DNA of 64,000 nucleotides, from NCBI RefSeq assembly GCF_963678635.1, contig NW_026971149.1:248001-312000 (forward strand), read 5' to 3'. The number at the start of each line of letters is the position of its first letter. The stretch's first letter is position 1. Below are positions 33,670 through 45,900 of the stretch, one piece after another. A model generated the notes under the pieces. That model was not told the origin of the DNA, made no database searches, and saw only the letters and a list, made by a program, of their open reading frames with translations. The position numbers were made by a program, and so were the translations under genes. The DNA comes from Symsagittifera roscoffensis. Its lineage: Eukaryota > Xenacoelomorpha > Acoela > Convolutidae.

Positions 33670-33910
33670 CTACCCGGTCTTCAAATGTGTGTTGAGGTGT
33701 GAGCAGAAGTCGGCTGTGAATGGGACACAGGTGAGGGTGTGTATCCAGTGTGGCACCCACTGGCCCGCCCACTCATCCAGCTGCCCATTTAGGAGTAGGA
33801 GGAGGAGGAGTGCATTGAGGGCAGTGTAGAGAGTGAGTGCAATGGAGGAGACACACAACTTCACCCTCCTGTCTCTCCTCTTCACGTGGATGTAGGGCAA
33901 CAACACCAGA
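33670..33910 (-). CDS. iRhom: iRhom exon 9 (last)
   Basis: Acceptor TGTGTAG. The first T completes Ser with the AG of the exon before. Encodes LVLLPYIHVKRRDRR, the last membrane helix, then HTLTCVPFTADFC, matching the conserved C-terminal WxxxLTCxPFTxxFC of iRhoms. TAG stop at 33670-33672. Fragments of this exon lie at 19620 and 27310. Confidence 0.92.
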
Positions 33911-36900
33911 CTACACACAAATACAACAACAACAACATCAACAAATGATACAAACAATAACAACAAACAAACATAGCCAACTGACAGTTGGAAAAGAGTG
34001 ATGTACGCAAAGAAACAGAAACACATACTGAGTGGTTTGTTATAAAAAAATTCTAACTTTACCATTGAAAATTTTTTGATAAAAAACCAATTTGAGAAAG
34101 CTGGATCAATAGATAAAACTTTTATTTCGCTGGGAAATCTGATACTTAAATTCAATTTTTGAAAGTAAAAGTCGATCACGTTTTTCGTGATTTTTTTTTA
34201 TTTTGCTGTTTGTTAGTGGAATTTGCATTCATTTTAACAAAGGAAAGGAACTGAACTTAAAAAAAATCACAAGTCAACTGCGAAAAATGATAACTGAGCG
34301 TAAACAAATTTTATAGACTGTTTCCTTCAGAAACAAACAAAAAAAAAGTAAAATTAATCTTAAACAGCATCTTGAAAACATCAACACTCTATTCTGTTGC
34401 ATGTTGTTTATTAGTTTCTGCTTAATTGAAGGTGAGGGTGAACGGGTGAAAATTGTTTACTAAACACCGATTATCGAAGAGCCAATCAAGGAGTGCTGCT
34501 TGAAAATGCAAGAAAAGGTATTAATTTCAAATTGAATGGCAATAGACACTAATTTCAGAGCTCAGTAAAAAAACAATAATGATACCATTTGTTCCTTAAG
34601 TCACAATAACGGCACGAAATGGTTTGTTAAGTTAAATTATGATCTATTTTACAACGTAGATTTCTAGAGATTTCTCCTCTAAGTGACTTATCGCACTTCA
34701 CAGTCACCCCAGATAATCTACTCTGTATACCAGAAAGGCTATTACTAAATGGTTTCGCAGCTTGACCTGTTATTAGCTCTTTTCGGCTTCTCTCTCTCTC
34801 TCTCTCTAATTAGTTCAAGAAAGCATGGGCGGTATATGTAAAATTACTATTCAATCTGGATGAACAAAAACAAATCACAAGGCCCGTCCTAAGCTATCTA
34901 TTTAATTTACTGCTTCTACAAAAAATCCCGTGTCTCGTTCCGTTTAACCGCTGCGTCGGAAAAATCGCTCGTCGATTCTCACCTGGCTAGATTCCAAACT
35001 CGCCAATTCGACAATTCAATCAGCCCACGCAACTAATCCAATCCGGTACTAAACTAGGTTTTAACTACTAATTGACTAACTAATCAGTTCATTCCGGAAC
35101 AGTTTCAATTGCCGCTACTAATAATCTAACCTAGGATCAGCCCAATTCAACCTCTCACTGATTCACTAACTAAGTCACAGAGTCATTTAGCTGGGCATTT
35201 CCCTCCAGCCTTCTTTGATTCTGTTCTCTTTCTCTAACTATGAAAACTAATCTTTTGCTCTCTTTGCGTTCTTGTTCTCTAACTTATGAGAACGAATTAA
35301 ACACTGGCTTATAATTAACTGTTCTGCCTTAGATTAGGTATTACGAAATTTTTCGCTAAGTTTGTCTATTTCAGTTTTGGTTATAATTAGAGTTATGATC
35401 GTCCTTGAAAGTCGGGACATCTAACTTGTTAGCCCCTGCAATCAACACCCACACTGAACACTATTCCTAAATGCAATTGTAGGTAACTCTAGCTGGATTG
35501 GGCAAATATTAAGTTCAATTTCAGCTCTAATCCAAGTTATGTATAGTTAACCAACTTCTCAAGGACTTCATCTAACTAACACGTTAACGTTTCAGCCTTC
35601 TGGAGCTAAAAGACATCCTTTTCAAGCCTCTAACAGTCCCATTTATACTGTTTTAATCCCGACGTTCTAGCTATCCGATCAACGTAGTTGGTCTTAAATG
35701 GGTCCTTATGTGCCGAAAAGCTATCCCCGGGGAACTAGTTTAATATCCTACTAATCCGACTATTAAGGTGACTTCATTCCCGTGTCGTACTCCTCTTGTA
35801 GCTTATTTCCTCTGGGACTACTTTTTTGGTCTACCTAAGTTGGCATTAATACTCTAACTGTCATAGCTAAGTTCAACACTTTGTTTGCCTAGTTTCACTC
35901 TAATTCATTCCACTACTTCAACGTAACTTTAAAATTAAATCCATTTATCTTCTGCTTCCTTTCCCAATAGATAAGTTTACTCTCAATTATAAGTAAGATG
36001 ATCAACTACCCTTTTCAAGGATTGTGGATGGGAATTATGCCACTTTTCGGTGTTAATACTGAGATTACTATGCGATTTTGAGTATAAAAGCCGAAAGATC
36101 TTTTAACAGTCATCTCGGAGTCATCACGGGTCAATGTTCAATATTCGGGGTAAGTTTCCCATGTAGACCCTACCCACCAAGTTTCATCTATATCCCATAA
36201 TTAATTCCCTACTTATCCCATTTTAAGGTCCAATATCACTTGAACACCGGAACTTAGCAAAGACTCATTAACACCGGAAAAGGTCGCTGGAATGTTTTTC
36301 ACCAGGGTTCTTCTTTCGGGCTTCGTTTCTTGTGTCTATACTTGCCATAAAATCAATATACCCTTGAATTTTTTTCGCATAAATTGCCTATTTTTGAGGT
36401 AAGGGGTCGTTTTCGTAAGTGCTAATAACCTCCGTTCCAAGCACCGAAATCGGTCCAAATTATAATGTAAGATGTAACTCATCTCAAAATTTTGGCTCCC
36501 TGCGTTTATTGGTTGCCGAGCAGCGACTTCCGGAAGACGGATTTGGGACTATTTGCTTAGGGCATACGGATTTTACTTCACGTGGGTTTCCTGCTGTAAG
36601 CGGGATTAATTCCTTCAAGCTAGAACTATTTCGAGCTTGTCTGATTTTCTACTTATCTCATTTATTAGTCAATCTTAATAGTAGGTGCCCACAAGTAGCC
36701 TTACCATATTACACACGGATTGCCAAGGTAATAGACTCTCTAAGTCGATTTCTGAGTTTGCCGAAAATGTATCAAGATCACCGATCCTACAAGTATGGCC
36801 TGGATGTCAAGGAATGAATGCGTCACAATGTGTGTCTGTGTTACCTGAGTGCAATTCCGGCTGTGAGGGCGGAGAAGTTCATGAAGTTGTCTAGCCAGGG

Positions 36901-39900
36901 GAGGAGTCCGAGGAGGAATAGGAAGAGACAGATGAAGAGCAGGGTCATCCAGGCACGCAGGGGGCGCAGCAGGTAGGGGTGCATCTGGTACACTTCCACA
37001 CAGTAGCTGCCCAGAATGCCAAACAGACAGGGGTAGGGACCCACCTAAGACACGCACACAAATAGACCCATTACTCGCACAGCCACCCAACATCACAATA
37101 ACCAAATGAATTGTGGAGTATTCCATTCTTTTGATTAGTTAAGACGTCTTTAAAAAATTAGGTCGATGGATCAACTAAATCTGCTTTCCCCCCACTTTTT
37201 TAAGAGCAACGCGACAAAAGTATTGCATACCGCCAAAACTATTCTTACAACCAGCGCAAAACTGATCACAAATCAAAATAGGAAAAGTGATTTGCTGTGC
37301 TATAGTTGAAAATTCAAAAAAATATATCTCGGAATTACTATTTCTGTTTTTTATCAATTTTTTTCAGGCCATGAGTGAAGAAAAATTAGATAATAAAATT
37401 ACATAAAAGTGTAGTAAAATTCAGGTGCAGCGATCCAGGAGTTTCTCGAGGGGAGCGGACTTTCAAAAAAAATCGAAATTTTATCAATCAAGGTTCTTTT
37501 AGGTCGACTAAATTGATTTTCCGAGCTCTCACAAATTACTATAAAGACCCTATTTTGACCATATTTCTTGGGCCGCATGCGAAACTTTGAAAAAAAAAAC
37601 AGGCCAAAAAGGGCGTTTTGGGCACTTGATGGAAAATGTTGACCAAAAAAATTCGCACGTGTTTTTGCCTCGCACTCCCCTCAAATTTAGTATATATTGG
37701 CGCCAAGGAAAAGTGCCTTTAGAAAAACTCAGATAGGGGCTACCCCCCCCCCCCCCGAAATTGGCTGGTGGTAAATTTACACATGAAGTTCAGACAAAAA
37801 CGTTTTCGTCGGTTTGAGTTTGTTTCGAGAATTTGAACGCATTTAAACTGTTCTGAGATGTTGTTCGTGAAACTACAGTGATAAGCAGGGAAATTGGTGT
37901 AGCATATTTGTGAGCGTGTGTGTTTGTGTGTTACCTGTGCCTGGTATGGGAGTAGAATGGAGGAGACGAGATTGCCAGTGATGCCACTGAGGAAGTAGAT
38001 GGCGGCTGTTCTGAAGGGACCTGCCAGTATCTCCATGAAGCGCACAAATGTCCAATGCAGGGGCAGGGAGATGAGGAGATGCGCCACCCCCGCATGCACC
38101 AGCAGAGAGGTGAACAGTCGGTAGATCTGGTTGGGCGAGGGGGAAGGAGAGGGGGAGGATGTGCCCCCTTCGAATGGGAACAGACCACACACCTCAGACA
38201 GACAGGACACCTGCATCGGTGAGTCACAAGTAGTTAGATTGAATAAAGAAAATGAGCAGTTTTTGAAATATTTTTGGCACACTCAGCATTGTCACAATTT
38301 CACCACAAAATCTCATAGCCTTCAAACATCGCTTCAACAATGATGCATTATGGAAGAGATACCTTCACAATTCTTCTCTTTTTGAAGACTCCAAAATTAA
38401 AGTTAACCTCTTGATTTTGGAACATAATCCTTAAATGAAGTGGATACTCCAGTAAAATATAATTTGTATTAACTAGTAATAATTAGGTTGAAATTATTAC
38501 ACGTTATATATTAGTATAAGGGTGCACAACGAAGTGTGCTGTCCTACTACTACCTGTGAGCAGAGGAATGCCTCCGGGTGGAAGATGCCCCTGACGAAGC
38601 CACAGTAGTCTCTGGATGCCATGATGCACTGGCCCAGGGGTCCGAAGCAGCAGGGTCTGGCGGTGATGTGGCACGTCATATGGTAGTCACTGCTGCCTCC
38701 ACTACTCCGCCGACAGATCTGAAACAGGGTGGGGGGATTATCTAGACCAAAGCTCAAAAATCCAGAGAATCTTAATACATTAGATCTGAGCCAAATTAAT
38801 GTAACAAAAAACTTAATTCAATAAACTGTATCCTTTCAGTGATGAATTTGAATGAATTAGAGATATCTAAGCTGTCTCTAATGCCATCAATCATCAACAC
38901 ATGGTAACACATTTGCCTAAAAATGAATGAATGTCGTGTCGAGTGGAGAAAGATGTTGTTGTGTCTTACAGGCCAGTCTGTGATGTTGGGTGGCCAGGGG
39001 TGACTGACAGGGGAAGGCAGTTCACAGTACCTGGGATCCAGACCACACACTGGACCCCTAAACTCACCCCCATCCCCTCCCCCTTGTGCCGTGGACTGGT
39101 TGGAGTACTTGAAGAAGTCCAGAGTGGCTATTCTGTTCACACACTCTTCTTCAGATGACTACAACACAACAAACAAACAAACAATCAGCAAAAACAATTG
39201 AAAATCATTAACAATGTATATACAACACTGATAGCAAACTCGGCAAAAGCATTTCTGTTCACAGCAACAGTTTGAAGCGTATGACTGATTTTGAAATTAA
39301 AGGGAAGTAGTGGTTGGATCCACATCTGGCTCATCAAATTTGACTTGTTTTTAGATCTTTGCTTGCTATTCAATTTAAGATTCATGATCCGTGATAAGAT
39401 AAAAGCTCTCCCAGACAAGTAGTAAAAAGAATGTTCTATTGACCATTCTTATCATAATATTCAAGTTCATTTAAAGAGTATTTTTCTTCCCGTGAGTTTT
39501 AAATTTTCATTACACTGGAAGCCAAACTGTGCACTGGATAGGCGCACAATTTTGTGTCTGTATTCTCCTGGATTTCAATGACAAACCTTTAAACATGTTC
39601 CAAAAAGTCAGTGCATTCCACTTACAAAACTTCCGTGGGTTCCGCGTACAAATACCTGTAACGTAAATTTTGACGGTACATTTGTTGTGCCGCGGATTCC
39701 GCAACAAGCGAATATAGCTAGTTGTTCTGGATTCCGCAACTGTAAGCGGATTCCGCAAACTGTAAGTGGATTCAGAATTTTGTTTATTACTGAACTTGCA
39801 TATGAACAATTAAAAGCTAGAGCTGGATTTCTTATCTATAGCAATGCGGAATTGAAAGGCCAGGAATTAACCATTGACAGCGGAATCCACGAACAAATCT

Positions 39901-42900
39901 GAAAAAATTTGTTAACTAAATCGGTGGAAGTCACCTTTTAGTATTTTGGAAACACAACACCGAATTAGTTCAATATTTGGAATCCATGGATGAGAGTTCA
40001 TGGAAATACATCACACAGCATATCGCCAAATTAAAACCGTATTTGGGATTACGTCAATCCAAAATACTGATTTTGTAAGCATAACGCCGAATAAATTCAA
40101 TACTTGTAGTCATTGGATTGAGAGTGTATGGAAATAAAACACACAGCATATCGCCAATTGAGGTCAGTATTTAGGATTGCGCCAATCCAAAATACTGATT
40201 TTGGAAGCTTAACGCCGAATAAATTCATTATTTGTTGTCATTGACTTGAGAGTGTTTGGAAACACAACGCAGAGCATATCGCCGAAGTAGCTTAGTATTA
40301 GGGATTACATCAGTATTTGGGATCGAAGTTCAGATCGAAGAAGGCCAGTATTTGGGATCGGTAGACCAGTATTTGGGATCGAAGTTCAGTAGGTCAGTAT
40401 TTGGGATCGAAGTTGACAGGATTTGAGATCGAAGTTGGGTTGACAGGAATTGAGACCAAAGGTTTGATATTTCAACTGGTAGTTGATGAATCTAGTAATT
40501 GAGATGGATTTTTCCGGTGACCAGTAATTAAAAGATATCATTTTAAACACTATACTACACATATACATATATGTAAACGGTATCCGCAATTAAAATGAGG
40601 ATTCCACTTACAATTTGCGGATTCCACTTACACGTTGCGGGTTCCGCGTACAGTTGCGGAATTCGCAACAGCTCAATTTAATATACAAATGTCTTATTAT
40701 TTGTTTGTGGATTCCACAAACTGTTCTGGATTCCGCAAAATCGCCTATTTTTGAAGCAATTATGAGCGGAACAGTGTTTCATCTAATTGTTTGTGGAATC
40801 CAATACAACGAAGAATATTAAATAAAGGTAGCAAAGTTGCGGGTTCCGCGACAAATCTGATTTTGGCCTGTTGCGGAATCCGCTTACAAGGCACAGTTTG
40901 GTCTCGTAATGTTTGACCATAGAAAATTCCCATAGAAAAATTTCCTATTCCTCTGATGCAGTTTCCTCGCGCCTTGATTTTGACGCATTTCAAACTACGC
41001 AGGAATCCAGGTTTGTTCTCTGTTATTTCAGAAGCCAGTTCCAGTATTTGTTAAATTTTTTTAAATGTTGTGCTTCCGATGTAAGTGTTTCTTTTTTTTT
41101 TAAGAATGTCTAGGGGTATGTGTACACTCTACAAACTACAATTTTAGTGTTAATTTGTCTGTTAAGTTATCGCGTGATTCAAAAAAACTGTGTAAAACAC
41201 ACATGTTTTCAGTAAATCGAATGATCTCACACGACGAAAAAACGGGTACCAAAAAATCGTGTGAAAAATCCAATGTTGCAAAAAACCTACTTGATTCGTA
41301 ATCATGGGTTTCCACCAAATTGATACTTGAAAATCGAATCTGAAAGGATATTTAGTGCCATTTTGAAGACTTAAAAACGTTAAGCAAGCAAGATTAGCAT
41401 TAATTTCCTCATGCATTTAAACCTATCACTCAAATTTATACTTTATTATGCATTTAAATTGCTCATAATTTGCATTTATGCATTTAAACCTATCACTCAA
41501 ATTTATATTTTATTACTTTAGTATACTCAAAATCATTATACGCATTCGCTGTTGCTTCAAAAAAGAGTTAAAAAACTTCAGGTATCAGAAAACAGGGCAG
41601 AGGCTTGAGGACTAAATAGTGCACACGCTGCTTTAATTAGTCGCTTTACATATGCAAGATTAAAACTCATCTGCCCCAGCTCGATAGGTCTGAAACGCCC
41701 AATATCAGTTTTTCGTGTAAAAGTTACACGATTTATTATGTAAAATGAATATTTTCTGTTCGTATGCTTACCACGACTACTCAAGTAATTTTTAAACGAC
41801 AAAATTCCGGTTTTCGTGTAAAAAGTACACAATTCATTGTGTAAATCAAACGACACAAATCGTGCAAATTTACACGAAAAATCATGTAAATGGCTACCAA
41901 ATTGTGTGTCCATTTTTTACCGATAGATCGTGTGAATATACACGATATTTTGTAAGTTTGCACACGACAGAATTTAAGTGTATATTCAAATGGGGTCTAA
42001 ATAATTGTATAAATCTTAAGTGCACTTAGTTTTCGTTGCTTATCTTTTTGTACATAATGTCGCTATTTAAAGCGTACCCTAGCCATTCAACTTGTTTGTC
42101 AGTGAAATTTCAATTTCTGGCAATATAGATAGAATCTCAGTGTCCAATTTTTTAAAGTAGTTTTCTAGAAACGCCATATGGCCTGTTTACATCCATTTGC
42201 TCAATTAATAACAAACCATCTGACATCACGTCGGACTTATGATAATTCCTTAGAATTAATTCTTTTTGAAAATCTGCCGGCATCTAGGAAATCATTACCG
42301 GTTCTTGGGGCTAGCTTGCCCCAATTTTTATAGTTTTTGGGGCAGATTATTGATGTCTTATGATTATATTCAACAGAGAACTTGATGATTTATGTATTTT
42401 CGGAGAGTTTATTTGCCGATAAATGCTCTCATAAATTGCATTATTTAAACCTTCCCATTTTACTGATTAACGGGCATTAGGCGCACAACTGAAATTGTAT
42501 TACGAGCGAGTTGAGTTGTTCAGCGGATTTTGTGAGCACGCGTTTTGGAATTCCAATGTATCACAATATGGATAGTATACAGTTTTTTTTAAAACCTTCT
42601 ACGCGATGTTTTTTTTCAACTCCTGATCACTACAGTGGTCTTTCGTTTGTGATGGGGCTCATTAATCATTTCTCTGAACAACAGTCTAGTTGTATTAATA
42701 ATTGCTATGGTCAGTTTTCGCTTTTTAACCTGTTTCTCTCAGTTTATGCAAATGTAAGGGAATTCGTCTCCACTTCTATTTAATTGGAAAGTCTTTTAAA
42801 AAGTGTGACTAGTAACAAGTGTAACAACGCAATTGTAACAAGAGTATAAAAGCATATGAAACAAGGCAGGATGGCCGAGCGGCCGGGAGGCAAGTCTATC

Positions 42901-45900
42901 ACAACGGTCATCCGGATTCAAGTCCCCCTTACGCAGACTTTAAAACATGTAGAACCGAGGGGTTATAGCTTTGTACCTTCCTGCCGCTATAACTGTAAGA
43001 TTTTCTTGTGGCATAGCCTCGCAATCCAACCGAGATCGCAATTGTGGCTTCCATTACCGGGTTGAAATGCTCGTTTTCATCTTCCTCGTGTTGTGGACCT
43101 TGATTCTGTGAAACTTCTTGTTTTTTCAGGTAAACAACCATTTTCAGGTAAACAAACATTTTGAAGTCTAATTTTTTTGCTCACTTGCCAACAAATTGCT
43201 ATCGACATTTAATGCAATTAAATATCAGATTTAGAAAATGAGCTAAGCTTTTTTTCCAAAATAACGGAGTTGCAAATTGAATTATGTCCGATAATTTTAG
43301 TTGAAAAAAAAAAGAAATTGCAACTAGCGTTTTTCGCTCTAATTTATGACTTTATGCGGCTACAAATTTTTTCAACAATTTGATAACTATATTGTTAAAT
43401 GATTCAACTTCATTCGCCCATATTGAGGAAAAAACGTTCATGGAAGCAGTAATACAAATCTGTCCTCACTCCGAAACGGTAAATCAAGATAGTATCTTTG
43501 ACGATAAACAATGAGGCTACACTACCTGGAAATAAGCCTAGATATGAATGAGCAGATATGCAAAACGCCAAAAAATGCTGAAAAATAACAGAGAATGTAA
43601 GGCGGTTTTGCTATCTTTTCTGGCAAGTGAAAATTAAAAAAAGCTTTAGTAGTAAAAAAAAGGTCTTTTTTTTCACAGGAGCCTTCGCGAATTTTCGGAG
43701 TATTTGGAAAATAAAACACTCCTCTGGTTTTGAGTCTACTTCAAGAAGAAAAGATAATCACGACCTATATAATAAACTGAGCTACGATCATCGGCTTTTA
43801 ATAATAACATTTGGTAATAATAGTATAACTTTTGATTAATATAATAACATGAACAATTTTGCCCTATATTTGCACTGATGATGAGAGCACTCTACCGCTT
43901 CACTCTAGAATCTTCAAAAAAATGCCCGAGATATTAGACGTTCAGCCAATAAAACAAATAGAATTCATGGCCCCTCGGGCCTCGACGCAAATGATTGGTG
44001 GCGAACTCTGAGATCTTTCCGGACATCATCAAGATTGCTACAGAAGAGCTAACATTTCTGTAACCTTACAACTCCTGTCGACAAATCGCTCTCCATACGA
44101 ATCCTGAAGTGCGCCTAATTGGCACTGGAGAAATCATATGAAGAATCATTGAAAGATCCATAGTAAATGTGATCAAACCAGACTTGGAACACTTGCAGGA
44201 GGAAATACACAGTTATGTCTCGGACAAAATGCCATTATGTCATTCTAGTATGTCATTCACTCACTAAGAGATGACTACTCTAGGAGCGAAATTCGAGGTA
44301 TTGTTACTTATTGACGCAGAAAATGTGTCCGACAGTCTCAATCGAAAATTAGCTCTAAGAAACATTGAAAACCTGTGTCGCTTTCAAATGCCCTGAGAAA
44401 TACTTATAAAACTGCATCAAAATTGTACATTAATAAAAAAAACACAATTTTGTCACAAGAAGGTACAATCGAAGGTGATCCAATTGCTATGACCACGTAT
44501 GGTATCGCATCTATTAATGAAAACATATTAATGAAAAACACCTCGCGCAAAAACCTTGTTCAAAGATGGTACGACGATGATGGCAAGGCTACAGGTAGTA
44601 TAAAGAAATTGAAACCAATTCTTGATGATTCAAAAGAACCATGTAAAGAAGTGCTACTTGATAGTAAATTCTGATTTTATAATCGAAGCGGAAGAAGTAT
44701 TCGAAAAAGATACAGGCAAAGTTGTCGATGAGCACTGGTCCTCGGATCCGTTATAGGCAATGATTAGTCTTGCAAGCAATTTTAATGGACGAAATTGCGA
44801 TGCACGTTAAGCTGCTTAAGAAAATAGCAAAACATGCAAAACCTTCTCCAAGACATTTACAAATCCCTTATCAATGCTGTACAACAGAAAATAAATTTCA
44901 CTGCTTGGACAACACTTTTCCTTGTTTCAGGAGACTGAGAACCTCTTAGCGAATGAACTCATACAAGCACTCATTAAAACACAATGTATAATTTAAAATT
45001 CCGCAGTTTGTTCTCTCTCCCTGTAGGGGATGGAAGTTTGAACCTGACTTTACCAGAAGATCAAACAAACAAACATTCCAGTTCCATTGAAACTTCCGCT
45101 CTGATTGGTGAAAGTCAAGAAGTCAGAGACATTGAACAGCAACAGGGTCATATTGCAACCACTACTAGAAAAGAAAAGCAACAAAAGAACAAATCAAAAC
45201 TAGTCGAAGCAAGAAGTAGTTTATTAATCGAAAGCGAAAAATCTTCTCCGAATTTAGCATCAGAAAAAAAATCCTCCATCCGGCTTAAGATATTACCGCT
45301 CAAGCGCTATATTTTCTAATTAACAAAGGGATAGTTCAGAGATTTGCAGAATGCACTAAGACATGAATGGTAACCGAGTAACCTCCCGCAGAAATAAACA
45401 TGAGGTGAATTTCTACTGTTAATTAATCTTTACATTACCCCCAAAGGGGGACATACTCATAGAAAACAAAATGAGATACCAGATGTTTTTGCAGGTTTAC
45501 AGAAGAAAGTGGGCTACGACGAAGTTGAGCCGCATCTTCAGCCACTAGGAGGCGAAGCCTTTACTTGCAAATCTGTTAGCATTGGTGAAGAATCAAGATA
45601 AGATATTAACGCCAACGCATTAAGGAAACTTTGGTTCAGTAAAACCTACTTTGAAGTGAAGATTTTCAATCCACGTGCCAGACATGCTCATCAAAAATTA
45701 AAGAAGCTTACAAACAGAATGAAAACTCCAAGAAGCTGAAATACGAGCAACGAATTCTTAATGCCGAACATGCTAGCTCTAACCCTTCAAATCTTGCCTG
45801 TAGAGGAGTTGTAGGACCAGCGTTCTCGCGTGTTATTAAAAGACTAGCTGAAAAAATTAGCCAAAAAGAGACAACGGACAGCTACACAGACGTCATCACT

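Larger units (their letters stand above)
39522..40901. mobile_element. TIR element rich in GGATTCCGC motifs, in iRhom intron 4
   Basis: Ends are perfect 11-bp inverted repeats CCAAACTGTGC (39522-39532) and GCACAGTTTGG (40891-40901). Inside are at least a dozen GGATTCCGC, GGTTCCGCG or GATTCCAC motifs in both orientations near the two ends, and a central tandem array (39940-40450). Related to 31219-32115 and to the ends seen at 15000-15210, 17845-18075, 22935-23160 and 25565-25790. No transposase seen, so non-autonomous. Confidence 0.6.

Noticed and set aside
37740..38282. 180-codon - strand ORF taken as one gene
   Set aside because: Only the middle 92 codons are iRhom exon 7; the ends are intron read-through.
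39940..40450. CRISPR-like repeat array
   Set aside because: Units are long (127 bp) or irregular, contiguous without unique spacers, and the genome is an animal's.
42511..42783. 90-codon + strand ORF starting MSCSADF
   Set aside because: No homology I recognise, no splice context, AT-rich intron; likely chance.
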